Source: AP-15 sp963738185 (GTDB lineage Bacteria; Pseudomonadota; Alphaproteobacteria; ATCC43930; CGMCC-115725). From it: DNA of 64,000 bases. The notes below the pieces were generated by a model. The model worked only from the letters and a program-made list of their open reading frames with translations. It searched no databases and was not told where the DNA came from. Position 1 is the first letter of the stretch. Every line of letters starts with the position of its first letter. Positions 34,383 through 43,035 of the stretch are shown here, in pieces. A program made the translations under genes and the position numbers. The stretch lies in contig CAVTVA010000003.1 in the NCBI GenBank assembly GCA_963738185.1, forward strand, positions 992,001-1,056,000, read 5' to 3'.

Positions 34383-36365
34383 ATGCACGGCATACTCCTC
34401 GGATTGCGCAACCTCTTCGCCGACCGGCGCGGCGCGATCGGCGTCCTGGCCGCGTTTGTCATGGTCGGCGTGATCGGCGTCTCGGCATTGGCCCTCGAAT
34501 ACGGCCACGGCCTCCTACAAAAAACCGAAAACCAGCGCGTCGCCGACCTCGCCGCCTATGCCGGCGCGCTGGTCTACGGCGCGACCGGGTCGAGCACCGA
34601 CGCCACCAGCGCCGCCACCAACGTCGCCGCCCTTAACGGCTTTTCGAGCGGCGCGACCCCAACCGTGGTCTCCTCGCCGACCGGCGACGGCAACAACGCG
34701 GTGCAGGTTACGGTGACGAGCAGCGTGCCGCTGCTGCTGGCGCGGGTCTTGACCGCCAACACGACCTTGCCGGTCAGCGCCACCGCCTATGCCGAGGTAA
34801 AATCCGACGCCCCCGGCTGCATCATCGCGCTGAGCGGCAGCGGCACCGGCGTCAACCTCAGCGGCGGCACCGCGATCACCGCCGACAACTGCGCCGTCGC
34901 CTCGAACAACGCCGTGACCCTGAGCGGCGGCACCACGATCACGACAAAGAACGTCGATTACGGCACCAGCTACAGCACCAGCGGCGGCAGCAGCATCGTT
35001 CCGCCCTCCGGCACCGCGTCGGTGATCTACTCCAAGGTCACGACCGCAGACCCGCTAGGCGCGAGCAGCGGCAGCCCCGGCAGCACCGAGGTCACCAACG
35101 CCACCGCCCGGATCAGCTCGGTCTCCAGCATTGCCTCGCCCGCGCTTAGCTCGGTTCCCAGCGGCGGCGACATCAGCTTTGGCTGGTCACAATCGGCGAC
35201 GCAGGCCCAGGCAACAGCGGATGGCTGCTCCGCCACCTGGAACAGCTCGACCAGCACGTGGACCCTGACCTGCGCCGGCACCGGGAAATTCTATTTCGGA
35301 AACATTACGCTGGGCGGCGGTATTAATCTGAATTTCAATGTAAGCGGCGGCGGCACTTACGACTTCAGCGGGTCTATCACCACTGCGGCAGCCACCACTT
35401 TTGGCCCTGGCACCTACAACATAGCGGGTGGAATCACGACCGCGGGCATCACGAGCTTCGGCGCCGGCACCTTCAATATTGGCAAAGGCGCGGGCTCATG
35501 CGGCGGCAGTACTGGCTACAGCATCTGCACCGGCGGCGGGTCTAACTTGACCTTTGGCGGCCCCAGCACCTTTGTGCTCGCCGGCGGTGTATACAATGGC
35601 GGCGGCTCAACGCTGACTATGGGCAGCGGCAGCACTAACAGCTACGACATCGGCGCCGCAACCGACGGCAATTCGATCAACGCCGGCACCAGCAAATCGA
35701 CGACCCTCGCCGACGCGATCGGGACCAATACCGTGACCTGCGGTTCGAGTACCTCGACATTCTGCCTAGCTGGAAATATCGCCAGCGGCGGCGGCACCTG
35801 CATGCGGATACCAGCCGCCAGCGAACACGATGTCAACGGCTACATCTCGCTCGCCGGTGGAACGACGCTCGGAGCTGGCGTCTACACGGTCAGCAAATAT
35901 GTCGCGTTCGGCAGCAGCGGAGGCGGCGCCGTGTCCTGCGGCGGCAGCGAGGTCGGCGTTATCGGCAGCGGCGTCACCTTCGTGGTCGGAGGCTCGAAGA
36001 CGCCATCCTCCGGCACCTGTTCCGGCCAAGCGTTCTGCGCGGCGGCCGGGTACGATGACGTTACCCTGACCGCCCCGGCCTCCGGGTCTACAACGGCAAA
36101 TCTGGTAGTCATCGGCCCGACATCTTCGGGCAACACGGCCGGGGCCACCTTCGCCGAAGGCGCCAACAACGTTAACCTGTCCGGGGCATTCTATTTCCCG
36201 CATGGGCCTGTCAGCTTGAGCGGCGCGGGCACTATCAACAACGGCGGCGGATGTCTCGAGCTGGTCGGCTCGCAAGTCACGCTGGCGGGAGGCTCCGCCG
36301 CGACCAGCACCTGCAGCGGTCTGAGCGGCAGCAGCTTGGGAACCACCGTCACGATGGTGCAGTGA
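34383..36365 (+). CDS. Large TadG-like pilus-assembly protein with Gly/Ser/Thr-rich exported region
   Basis: Protein of 660 residues. The N-terminus has the TadE/G-type membrane helix 'RGAIGVLAAFVMVGVIGVSAL' followed by 'ENQRVADLAAYAGAL'. The remaining 550 or so residues are rich in Gly, Ser and Thr and form imperfect repeats of the type 'TFGPGTYNIAGGITTAG' and 'SFGAGTFNIGKGAG', which look like parallel beta-helix rungs, with scattered Cys pairs ('GSCGGSTGYSICTGGG'). ATG 34383 has GGAG 9 bases upstream. It begins a three-gene run with two TadE-like genes but no tadA/cpaF secretion genes here. Probably a surface or extracellular structural protein (inference). Confidence 0.72.
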   Translation: MHGILLGLRNLFADRRGAIGVLAAFVMVGVIGVSALALEYGHGLLQKTENQRVADLAAYAGALVYGATGSSTDATSAATNVAALNGFSSGATPTVVSSPTGDGNNAVQVTVTSSVPLLLARVLTANTTLPVSATAYAEVKSDAPGCIIALSGSGTGVNLSGGTAITADNCAVASNNAVTLSGGTTITTKNVDYGTSYSTSGGSSIVPPSGTASVIYSKVTTADPLGASSGSPGSTEVTNATARISSVSSIASPALSSVPSGGDISFGWSQSATQAQATADGCSATWNSSTSTWTLTCAGTGKFYFGNITLGGGINLNFNVSGGGTYDFSGSITTAAATTFGPGTYNIAGGITTAGITSFGAGTFNIGKGAGSCGGSTGYSICTGGGSNLTFGGPSTFVLAGGVYNGGGSTLTMGSGSTNSYDIGAATDGNSINAGTSKSTTLADAIGTNTVTCGSSTSTFCLAGNIASGGGTCMRIPAASEHDVNGYISLAGGTTLGAGVYTVSKYVAFGSSGGGAVSCGGSEVGVIGSGVTFVVGGSKTPSSGTCSGQAFCAAAGYDDVTLTAPASGSTTANLVVIGPTSSGNTAGATFAEGANNVNLSGAFYFPHGPVSLSGAGTINNGGGCLELVGSQVTLAGGSAATSTCSGLSGSSLGTTVTMVQ

Positions 36366-36382
36366 GCCGGCATGGTAAACCC

Positions 36383-36958
36383 ATGACCCATGCGCGGCAT
36401 CTTCGCCGGGCGCTCCGTGTCTTGGCGCGCGAGGATGCCGGGGTCGCGGCGATCGAATTCGCTATTTATGGGCTCGTGTTTTTGATGATCGTCGCCGCGA
36501 CGGTCGATATCGGGATGCTGCTGTTCACCCAATCCGAGCTTGATGCAGCGGTCAGCGCCGGCGCGGAATACGCCGCGAACGGGTCGACCAACGTAAATTC
36601 CACTGACGGCGCCACTCTTGCCAGCTCTATCGCTAACATCGTAGCGAACGCCAACGGGACGAACTGGGCAAACGACACAGTCGTCGTCAACAACGGCCCG
36701 ACGGTCACGGTGACGGGCGGCATCGTGACGCCAAGCGGCACTGCCACGGATGCCGATGACTGCTATTGCCCGACCGGGACGCCGGGGAATTGGACATGGG
36801 GCAGTGCCGTCACCTGCGGCAGCGCATGCAGCGGCAGCGGCGTCGCCGGGCAGTTTGTGACGATCACCGCCACCGCCACGATCTCGCCGATGTTCCCGGC
36901 CTTTGGCTTTGTGACCGGCAACACGATCAGCCGCAGCGCGCTGGTCGAGACCCAATGA
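36383..36958 (+). CDS. TadE/TadG-like pseudopilin, first of two
   Basis: Protein of 191 residues with a TadE-type N-terminus: basic stretch, then 'VAAIEFAIYGLVFLMIVAATVDIGML', of which 'AAIEFAIYGLVFLMIVAA' is the membrane segment with the conserved Glu five residues into the mature end. The rest is a Thr/Ser/Asn-rich exported domain with a Cys cluster ('DCYCPTGTPG', 'VTCGSACSGSG'). ATG 36383 is given; a GTG at 36362 that overlaps the previous stop (GTGA) is an in-frame alternative and would imply coupling. Likely a minor pilin of a tight-adherence or related system. Confidence 0.75.
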   Translation: MTHARHLRRALRVLAREDAGVAAIEFAIYGLVFLMIVAATVDIGMLLFTQSELDAAVSAGAEYAANGSTNVNSTDGATLASSIANIVANANGTNWANDTVVVNNGPTVTVTGGIVTPSGTATDADDCYCPTGTPGNWTWGSAVTCGSACSGSGVAGQFVTITATATISPMFPAFGFVTGNTISRSALVETQ

Positions 36959-37413
36959 AAGGCGGTCGGCTCCGGGCGCTGGCGAGTGCGAGCGGCGGTG
37001 CGACCGCGGTCGAGTTCGCGCTGGTGCTGCCGATGTTTCTGGCGCTGGTCTTTGGCGCGATCGAATTCGGCCGCCTGTTATGGACCGAGCAGGCTTTGCA
37101 GGAAACCGCGATCGCCGGCGCCCGCTGCGTCGCGATCGCCCAGGGCTCTAACCCGACCAAAAGCCCTTGCGCGTCGAGCGGCAGCTACAGCGCGACCACC
37201 GCGATAACCTATATCCAAGGGATTGCCAGCGGCTGGGGCCTGTCGATCCCGGCTTCGGGCATCAGCCCGAACCCTGCCGGCAGCGGCGGCTGCGCAGGCC
37301 TCTCGCAAGTGACCTTGACCAGCACCTTCACCAGCGTCGTGCCAAACCTGGTCCAGCTCGCCGCCGGCGGCATCACCCTGACCGCGTCCGCCTGCTACCC
37401 GAACAATTCCTGA
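36955..37413 (+). CDS. TadE-like pseudopilin, second of two
   Basis: Protein of 152 residues. Seen: 'ATAVEFALVLPMFLALVFGAIEFGRL', the TadE signature with a Glu in 'AVEFALVLP' and a single membrane helix, followed by 'EQALQETAIAGARCVAIA' and a short Ser/Gly-rich exported part with four Cys. The ATG overlaps the stop of the previous gene (ATGA), so the pair is coupled. The REP-like hairpins start 32 bases beyond its stop. Confidence 0.8.
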   Translation: MKGGRLRALASASGGATAVEFALVLPMFLALVFGAIEFGRLLWTEQALQETAIAGARCVAIAQGSNPTKSPCASSGSYSATTAITYIQGIASGWGLSIPASGISPNPAGSGGCAGLSQVTLTSTFTSVVPNLVQLAAGGITLTASACYPNNS

Positions 37414-37445
37414 GCGCCGGTGGGGACAAATCCCGGCAGCTCGTC

Positions 37446-37469
37446 ATGGCCGGCCTTCGTGCCGGCCAT
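37446..37469. repeat. REP-like hairpin 1
   Basis: ATGGCCGGC (37446-37454) pairs perfectly with GCCGGCCAT (37461-37469), loop CTTCGT, followed by CCACGC. Confidence 0.8.
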
Positions 37470-37583
37470 CCACGCGCATCGGCAAGGAAAAAGACGCGGA
37501 TGCGCGATCCGGGACAAGCCCGCGGCTGTCCGGTTCGGTAAAGTCGGTTGCGATGCTGTCAACTATTGCCCTTTGGGCTTGTC

Positions 37584-37606
37584 ATCACCGGGCTTGTCCC
37601 GGTGAT
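37584..37606. repeat. REP-like hairpin 2
   Basis: ATCACCGGG (37584-37592) pairs perfectly with CCCGGTGAT (37598-37606), loop CTTGT, with flanks GTC and CCACGC matching hairpin 1. The stem is changed on both arms, so base pairing is kept. Confidence 0.8.
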
Positions 37607-37647
37607 CCACGCCTGCGGCGCCGATCTGCTTGCCGCTGGGTGCATGG

Positions 37648-37670
37648 ATGGCCGGAACAAGTCCGGCCAT
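37648..37670. repeat. REP-like hairpin 3 (inverted orientation)
   Basis: ATGGCCGGA (37648-37656) pairs perfectly with TCCGGCCAT (37662-37670), loop ACAAG, followed by GACAA. The flanks show that it is inverted relative to hairpins 1 and 2. Confidence 0.8.
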
Positions 37671-37764
37671 GACAAATTGAAGTGGTTGGCCGCGCTGCTG
37701 GACCCGCCCCGACTGTTGGAAAGATGTTGAAGGACAAACCCGCGCATGACAGTTGTTAGCAAAA

Positions 37765-37923
37765 TCAATGCGGGTGATAGAGGAGATGCGGCCACAACCC
37801 GACCAGGCCGATCAGGATCAGGTAGATTGCGACCACGTAATTGAGGAGCCGCGGCACCAGCAGGATCAGGATGCCGGCGATCAGCGCCGCCAAAGGTTGG
37901 AGTGCCACTACGTCGAGGGTCAT
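37765..37923 (-). CDS. Small two-helix membrane protein (DUF3096 type)
   Basis: 52 residues, almost entirely hydrophobic: 'LQPLAALIAGILILLVPRLLNYVVAIYLILIGLVGL' is the family core, of which 'LIAGILILLVPRLLNYVVAI' is most typical, with a Pro-Arg turn between two membrane helices. DUF3096 proteins of this size are widespread in proteobacteria and have no known role. ATG start; divergent from the HlyD-like gene 253 bases away. Easily missed because of its length. Confidence 0.8.
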   Translation of the reverse strand: MTLDVVALQPLAALIAGILILLVPRLLNYVVAIYLILIGLVGLWPHLLYHPH

Positions 37924-38176
37924 CAGGCGGCCTTTTGTCAGTGGTTGATCTCGAAGGGGTGCTGTCGGGAGAGGCAAGAGGCGGGGTCGTGAAGCGGGCA
38001 AGGCGGCGGGGCTCCGGCCGCCATGCCCTTCGTCCGCAGCCCACTCTGCCGGATCGATGCAATGCCGGTCCAGGCGATCAATCGCCGCGGTGGCGCGGCT
38101 CGGACGCGGGCCGCTTAGTGGTGCGCGCCGGCGAGACGATGCGTCAGCGCTGCGGGCGGTGGGCGGATCGTGTAGA

Positions 38177-39343
38177 ATGACGGCACAGGCGGCGATCCCG
38201 CGCCGCCCGACCATTCCGGATCGAGCCCAAGCGATGCCCGACGGCGATCAGCCAAACCCGCCCCGCGGCGACGGGGCTGCCGCAGTGCAGCTGTTCGCAC
38301 CCGGCCCCGCGCCGGCGCCGCCGCGCACCGCACCGGACCAGGCTTCTCGCGATCCGCAAGAGGCGGCGGCTGCGCGCTATCGCTGGCGGGTGATCTTAGT
38401 GCTGGCGGCGATCGCCGCCGCGGTGGGCCTCTATTGGGGGTCAAGCTATGTCTTCGCCTATACCAACGATGCCTATCTGACCTCCGACCTGGTGGCGGTG
38501 GCGCCGCAGATCACCGGCCGCATCGTGGCAGTGCCGATCGTGGACAATCAGAGCGTAAAGAAGGGGATGCTGCTGGCGGCGATCGACCCGCAGCCGTTCC
38601 GGCTGGCGCTCGCCGCGCAAGAGGCCAAGCGGGTCGAGGCCGAGGCGCAGCTCGCGGTCGATCACGATCTGGTCAAATCGGCCAAGGCGGCGCGCGAGGA
38701 GGCCGCCGCCAAGGAGCGCATGGCCGACGACAATCTGCGCCGCGCGCGCCCGGTCGCGGCCGCCGGTTTTGTGTCGCGCCAAGCGCTCGAAGACGCCGCG
38801 ACCCAGCAGCAAGAAGCGGCAGCCGCTCTCGCCGGCGCCGAAGACGTTGTCGTCAAGGCCCGGCAGACCGAGACCCTGCACGAGGCAACGGTCAAGGCGA
38901 TCGCGGCGCAGATCGCCTATCTGCAATGGCAGCTCGACCAGACCATAATCCTGGCGCCGGTCGACGGGACGATCACCAACCTTACCCTGCGGGTCGGCGA
39001 CCAGGCGGTGGCGAACCAGCCGCTGATCGGCCTCGTCGATGCCCATGCCTGGCGCGTTCTGGCCAACTACAAGGAAAGCGTGATCCGCCACATGCAGGTC
39101 GGGCACACCGCCTGGGTGTGGCTCGACACCTATCCGTGGCACGTCCATCGCGCCGTGATCCAGGGGATCGCCCGCGGCATCAGCAGGGCTCCGACGCCGA
39201 ACACGCTGTTGCCCTATGTCGAGCCGACGACGGACTGGATCCGTCTCGAGCGGCGCTTTCCGGTGACCCTGGTGCTGAGCGACCCGAGCCCCGACATCAC
39301 CCTGCACATGGGCTCCGACGCGCGCACCTTGGTCTTTTACTGA
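38177..39343 (+). CDS. HlyD/EmrA family membrane fusion protein
   Basis: Periplasmic adaptor subunit of a tripartite exporter, about 388 residues. Seen: Pro-rich cytoplasmic N-terminus, one membrane helix ('WRVILVLAAIAAAVGLYWG', about residues 73-92), 'YTNDAYLTSDLVAVAPQITGRI' (the biotinyl-lipoyl half-motif begins at 'APQITGRI'), a long coiled coil rich in A/E/K/Q, and 'ILAPVDGTITNLTLRVGDQA' closing the lipoyl domain. The start is ATG 38177; ATG 38234 is also possible. It is followed 8 bases later by the FUSC permease, so together they form an AaeAB-like aromatic-acid or drug efflux pair. No outer-membrane channel gene is nearby. Confidence 0.9.
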   Translation: MTAQAAIPRRPTIPDRAQAMPDGDQPNPPRGDGAAAVQLFAPGPAPAPPRTAPDQASRDPQEAAAARYRWRVILVLAAIAAAVGLYWGSSYVFAYTNDAYLTSDLVAVAPQITGRIVAVPIVDNQSVKKGMLLAAIDPQPFRLALAAQEAKRVEAEAQLAVDHDLVKSAKAAREEAAAKERMADDNLRRARPVAAAGFVSRQALEDAATQQQEAAAALAGAEDVVVKARQTETLHEATVKAIAAQIAYLQWQLDQTIILAPVDGTITNLTLRVGDQAVANQPLIGLVDAHAWRVLANYKESVIRHMQVGHTAWVWLDTYPWHVHRAVIQGIARGISRAPTPNTLLPYVEPTTDWIRLERRFPVTLVLSDPSPDITLHMGSDARTLVFY

Positions 39344-39351
39344 GCCTGCCC

Positions 39352-40485
39352 GTGCTGCGCGAAATCCCCGCGGCGCTCGGCGCCGAGCTCCATTCTCTCG
39401 ATTTTCGTGGCCCGCGCGGCTTGGAGGCGCTGGAGGCGGCGCTGTCGGTCAGCCTTGCCGTGCTCGCGGCGCTGGCGCTCCATTCCGACGATCCGTGGTG
39501 GGCCGGGATCAGCGCCTTTATGGTGACCCGCGCCTCGTTTGCGGTCGCCGTGTCGCGCGGCCTGATGCGGGTCGCCGGCAGCCTGGTCGGCGCCGCGATC
39601 GGCGTCGTGGCGCTCCATCTGTTCGCGTACCAGCCACTGCCGTTCTGCCTGTCGCTCTTTGCCCTGTCATGCGTCGGCTTTTTCGGGTTCGCGACCTCGC
39701 GCTTCGGCTATGCCTGGCTGATTGGTGCGGTGACCGGCAGCCTCGTCATGCTGATGGCGTTCACCGCACCGCAGGGCGCGTTTACGATCGCGGTCGACCG
39801 CGTCGCCGATGTCGCGATCGGGACCGCGGCCTCGCTGCTGGTCTGCGCGCTGATGCCGGCGCCGCGCGATGCCGGGCCGCTCGGGGCGCCCGGCCTGCTC
39901 ACCCCGCCCCCGCTGGCGTTCTGGCGCAGGCGCTACGGCGCCGAGCTTCGGAGCTGGCTGCCGGGCAAATGGCCCGTGCTGATGCATGTCCTGCGCGGCG
40001 GGCTGACCGTCATGCTGATGCCGGCTTTGGCGAGCTGGCTCGCGCCGGTCAGCCCGGTCACGATGGGCGTCACCGTCGTCATGGTCATGACGATCCCGAC
40101 CACGGCGATTATCGGGTCGAGCATGGCCGCCATCGTCGAGAAGGCGGCGCATCGCGTCATCGGCTGCCTCGTCGGCGCGCTGATCGGTCTTGCCTGTCTC
40201 GCCGTTGTCGGCAGCAATTTCGCGCTGTGGACGGTGCTGCTGGTGTGCGGCGTCTGGCTGTGCTCGCAAATCCAGACCGGGACCAGCGGCGTCAGCTATG
40301 TCGGAACCCAGGCATTGTTCGCGTTTTTGATGAGCATGGTCCAGGGCCAGAGTCCGCCAGTGACGATCAGCCCCGGCCTCGAACGCCTGGTCGGGGTCAT
40401 GGGCGGGCTCGCCATCCTGTTCGTGATCACCTTGATCCTGTCGCTGATCCCGCTGCACGACCCCGCGGCAGCACCAGCGCAGTGA
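39352..40485 (+). CDS. FUSC family inner-membrane exporter (AaeB/YccS-like)
   Basis: About 377 residues. Seen: two blocks of membrane helices in repeat, the first with 'WWAGISAFMVTRASFAVAVSRG' and 'RVAGSLVGAAIGVVALHL' (FUSC core: G-T-x-x-G pattern), the second with 'VTMGVTVVMVMTIPTTAIIG' and 'AAHRVIGCLVGALIGLACL'. The best start is GTG 39352, eight bases after the hlyD stop; a longer upstream frame is an antiphase shadow of hlyD. It works with the adaptor to export small aromatic or amphipathic compounds (inferred from family). Shorter than AaeB (about 650), as its cytoplasmic domain is reduced. Confidence 0.85.
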   Translation: MLREIPAALGAELHSLDFRGPRGLEALEAALSVSLAVLAALALHSDDPWWAGISAFMVTRASFAVAVSRGLMRVAGSLVGAAIGVVALHLFAYQPLPFCLSLFALSCVGFFGFATSRFGYAWLIGAVTGSLVMLMAFTAPQGAFTIAVDRVADVAIGTAASLLVCALMPAPRDAGPLGAPGLLTPPPLAFWRRRYGAELRSWLPGKWPVLMHVLRGGLTVMLMPALASWLAPVSPVTMGVTVVMVMTIPTTAIIGSSMAAIVEKAAHRVIGCLVGALIGLACLAVVGSNFALWTVLLVCGVWLCSQIQTGTSGVSYVGTQALFAFLMSMVQGQSPPVTISPGLERLVGVMGGLAILFVITLILSLIPLHDPAAAPAQ

Positions 40486-40596
40486 TCGCGTCGATTTCCC
40501 CAAGATCCGCCGGCGTCGGGAAGAATTGCGCCTCGAGGCTGTTCGGCCTTCCGCCGCCCTGGGCCCAGCCGGTTTTCCTCAAGCCGTGAACGGCGG

Positions 40597-41685
40597 TCAG
40601 GGCACTGTCAGCCGATACACCCGCGCCGCGGTGCCGCTGTAAAGCGCGGTCTTTTCGGCGGCGGAGGCGCCGGCGGTGAGGCGCTTGAAGGCATTCCACA
40701 GCTCGGTGTAGCCGCTGGACTGCTTGTCGGGCGGGAAATTACTCTCGAACATGCATCGGTTGGCGCCGAAGGCTTCGATGCACGGCTCGATGTACTGCCG
40801 CCAGGCGGCGGCGAGCTCTTCGGAGGATGGCGGCATGTCGCGTTCAGGAAAGTCGAAGCCGAACGAGGTCATGCCGACGCCGCCGAGCTTGACATTGACG
40901 TTCGGGCACTTCGCGAGCTCGCCGATATCATTTTTCCAGCCGGCCAGGATCTCGGGCCGCCGGCCGGCATAGGGGCCAATGCCGAGCACGCCGCCGACAT
41001 GGTTCAAGATGATCGTGGTCTCGGGGAAAGCGCGGGCGAGATCGATCGCATCGGCGAGCTGCGGATGATACTGCCAGGATTCAAAGCTGAGCCCGAGCGG
41101 CGCCAGCTGGGCGAACCCCTCGCGGAACTTGGGGTCGCGCACCAGATGCGGCGGCACCGCGCGCGTCGCGTATTTCTGGATCGCATCGTGCTCGTCCCAA
41201 GAGACGCCGTGGCGGATGCCGCGAAACCGGCCGCCGCCGACCCTGATCTCGGCCTCCAGCACCTCGCGCACTCGCGCCCCAAGGGTCAAATCGGCATGGC
41301 CGACGATCCCTTCGGCGACGCGGCACGAGCCATAGCCGCCAGAGGCGCTCATCGCCGCGATGCCGTTGACGAACTCGACCTCGCCGACGGGCATCATCTC
41401 GGGCGGGCCCTCCTTGCGGTACATCGAGCGGCATTCGAGGAACACGGTCGAAACGATGTTGTGGCCTCTTGCCGAGCCGGAACCGGGGCCGGCGATATCG
41501 GCCAGCAATTCGGGCAGAAGGTAGCGCCCGCGCGCCGTCGTGTCCCAGAAATGGTGGTGCGGGTCGATGATCGGCAAATCCGGCTCGAGTGCCGCCTCGG
41601 TCGGCCGCTTGGCCAGCCACGCCTTCAGCTCGGCATCGTCGCGATAGGCGAGCCCGCGGTATTCGCCCTTTGCATCCTGAGCCAT
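40597..41685 (-). CDS. Amidohydrolase family protein (COG3618 type), paralogue 1
   Basis: TIM-barrel metal-dependent hydrolase or lactonase, about 362 residues. Seen: N-terminal metal motif 'IIDPHHHFWD', 'STVFLECRSMYRKEGPPEM', 'RFRGIRHGVSWDE', 'TIILNHVGGVLGIGPY', and the C-terminal metal Asp region 'CMFESNFPPDK'. ATG 41685 has GGAGGA 6 bases upstream; a GTG at 41700 overlaps the previous stop but lacks such a site. Its partner is the LLM monooxygenase just upstream. A close paralogue lies at 57901-58959, with the same blocks in the same order. Substrate unknown; the family includes 2-pyrone-4,6-dicarboxylate and lactone hydrolases. Confidence 0.88.
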   Translation of the reverse strand: MAQDAKGEYRGLAYRDDAELKAWLAKRPTEAALEPDLPIIDPHHHFWDTTARGRYLLPELLADIAGPGSGSARGHNIVSTVFLECRSMYRKEGPPEMMPVGEVEFVNGIAAMSASGGYGSCRVAEGIVGHADLTLGARVREVLEAEIRVGGGRFRGIRHGVSWDEHDAIQKYATRAVPPHLVRDPKFREGFAQLAPLGLSFESWQYHPQLADAIDLARAFPETTIILNHVGGVLGIGPYAGRRPEILAGWKNDIGELAKCPNVNVKLGGVGMTSFGFDFPERDMPPSSEELAAAWRQYIEPCIEAFGANRCMFESNFPPDKQSSGYTELWNAFKRLTAGASAAEKTALYSGTAARVYRLTVP

Positions 41686-41696
41686 GGTGTCCTCCG

Positions 41697-42794
41697 TCAC
41701 TCGGCCGCCGCGCGCGCCCGATCTTCGGCGCCCCAGCTTTTCAGCACCGGCAATACCTCGCTCGCGAACAATTTCAGCCCGCGCTCGGCCACCTCGTAGG
41801 GCACGCCGCCAAAGCGGAACGCCGCGTTCAGCTCGAACTCGCCGAGCACCTGCCGCCGCGTCTCGAGCTCGCGCAGGATGCGCTCTGGCGTGCCCCAGAT
41901 CGCCGCCTGCATGAACCCCTTGACCGCCCCGTCGAGCCCGCCCTTGCGGGCGATCTCAGCCTTTTGCGCATAGGCGTCGTAGCCTTTCACCGTGGCGAAA
42001 TGCTCGCCGAGGAATTCGTAATGATGAAAGTTGCTCTCGACGAATTTGCCCATGTATTGCCGCGCGTGGTCCTCGGCCTCGGTCAAATCCGGGCCGCAGA
42101 TGCAGAAATCGGTGATCATCATGTGCGGCGCCGGGCGCCCGTGGAATTTGTAGTGCAATTCGCGATTGCGCTCGATCGCCGGCAACCGCATATGCCACGG
42201 CCGATCGGAGAACATCACCATATGGGCGCCGAGCCGGGCCGCCGCCTCGACCGAATCCTCGCTCGACGCCACGGCATAGATGCGGCCGGCAAAATCGTAT
42301 TTCGGCCGCGGCCTGAGCTCGATGCGCGGCTGCCGGTAATGTTTCCCATTGCCTTCGACGAAGCCGGTGCGCAAGGCCGCGACGATCATCGGCGCCGCCT
42401 CGTCAAAGCGCTCACGCGACTCGTCCATGGTCCCGCGAAACGCCGCGAACTCGCGCCGCGCCAGGCCGCGGCCCAGCCCCAGCCGCAATTTTCCCTTGCA
42501 TAACAAATCCAGCACGGCGGCCTGCTCGGCGACGCGCAGCGGGTCGTGCCACGGCACGATCACCGCTGCGGTGCCGAGGCCCACGCCCGGGCACGCCGCA
42601 GCGAGATAGGTCATCAGCTGCAGATTGTCGGGACAGAACGAATAGTCGAAAAAGTGATGCTCGGCCGACCACAGAACATCGAACCCCGCATCGGCGGCGA
42701 GCCGCGCCAGGCGGATCTCCTCGTCCCACACCCGATCGTCGCCGATGCTCTCCCAGCCATAGCTGGCGAACACCATCATCATGCCGACATCCAT
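41697..42794 (-). CDS. LLM class flavin-dependent monooxygenase
   Basis: Luciferase-like monooxygenase, about 365 residues. Seen: 'MDVGMMMVFASYG' start, 'DAGFDVLWSAEHHFFDYSF' with the W-x-x-E-H-H element, 'GTAAVIVPWHDPLRVAEQAA', of which 'PWHDPLRVAEQ' is typical, and 'LRLGLGRGLARREF' (the G-x-G-R-G loop). ATG 42794 is preceded by GGAGGG. It is directly followed by the amidohydrolase, a pairing that suggests oxygenation and then hydrolysis of one compound (inference). Different subgroup from the LLM at 22075. Confidence 0.88.
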   Translation of the reverse strand: MDVGMMMVFASYGWESIGDDRVWDEEIRLARLAADAGFDVLWSAEHHFFDYSFCPDNLQLMTYLAAACPGVGLGTAAVIVPWHDPLRVAEQAAVLDLLCKGKLRLGLGRGLARREFAAFRGTMDESRERFDEAAPMIVAALRTGFVEGNGKHYRQPRIELRPRPKYDFAGRIYAVASSEDSVEAAARLGAHMVMFSDRPWHMRLPAIERNRELHYKFHGRPAPHMMITDFCICGPDLTEAEDHARQYMGKFVESNFHHYEFLGEHFATVKGYDAYAQKAEIARKGGLDGAVKGFMQAAIWGTPERILRELETRRQVLGEFELNAAFRFGGVPYEVAERGLKLFASEVLPVLKSWGAEDRARAAAE

Positions 42795-43035
42795 GGCATC
42801 CCTCCGGCATCTCGTCCGACCGCGAGTGTTCCACGCGCCTGCCCCGATGACAACTCCGCCCGGCAGCGCCTCGGCTGGAAATTCGGTCGTTGGGCTACCC
42901 GTCGGTCTCCGGCGCGACTCCGGGAGGCTGGCGGTCCGGGAGATAGCGGAAAGCACTACCTTGCTGCCATACATCTCCGAACACGCCGCCGATCACTGCT
43001 TGACAGGCGATGCCGCGATCCTGCATCCCTCGCGC

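Larger units (their letters stand above)
37414..37764. other. Gene-free stretch carrying three REP-like hairpins
   Basis: About 350 bases between the second TadE gene and the DUF3096 gene. It contains three hairpins listed separately plus a related remnant ('GATCCGGGACAAGCCCG', about 37508-37524). No coding frame here looks real. It lies at the convergent end of two transcription units, the usual place for REP elements. Confidence 0.7.

Noticed and set aside
34840..36300. Repetitive Gly/Ser coding region as a CRISPR or tandem repeat array
   Set aside because: The repeats are degenerate at the DNA level, uninterrupted in frame, and have no spacer structure.
38434..39351. Long N-terminal extension in frame with the FUSC gene
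   Set aside because: The extension overlaps hlyD in another frame and has Arg/Ala/Gly shadow composition. A GTG start 8 bases after the hlyD stop explains the permease.
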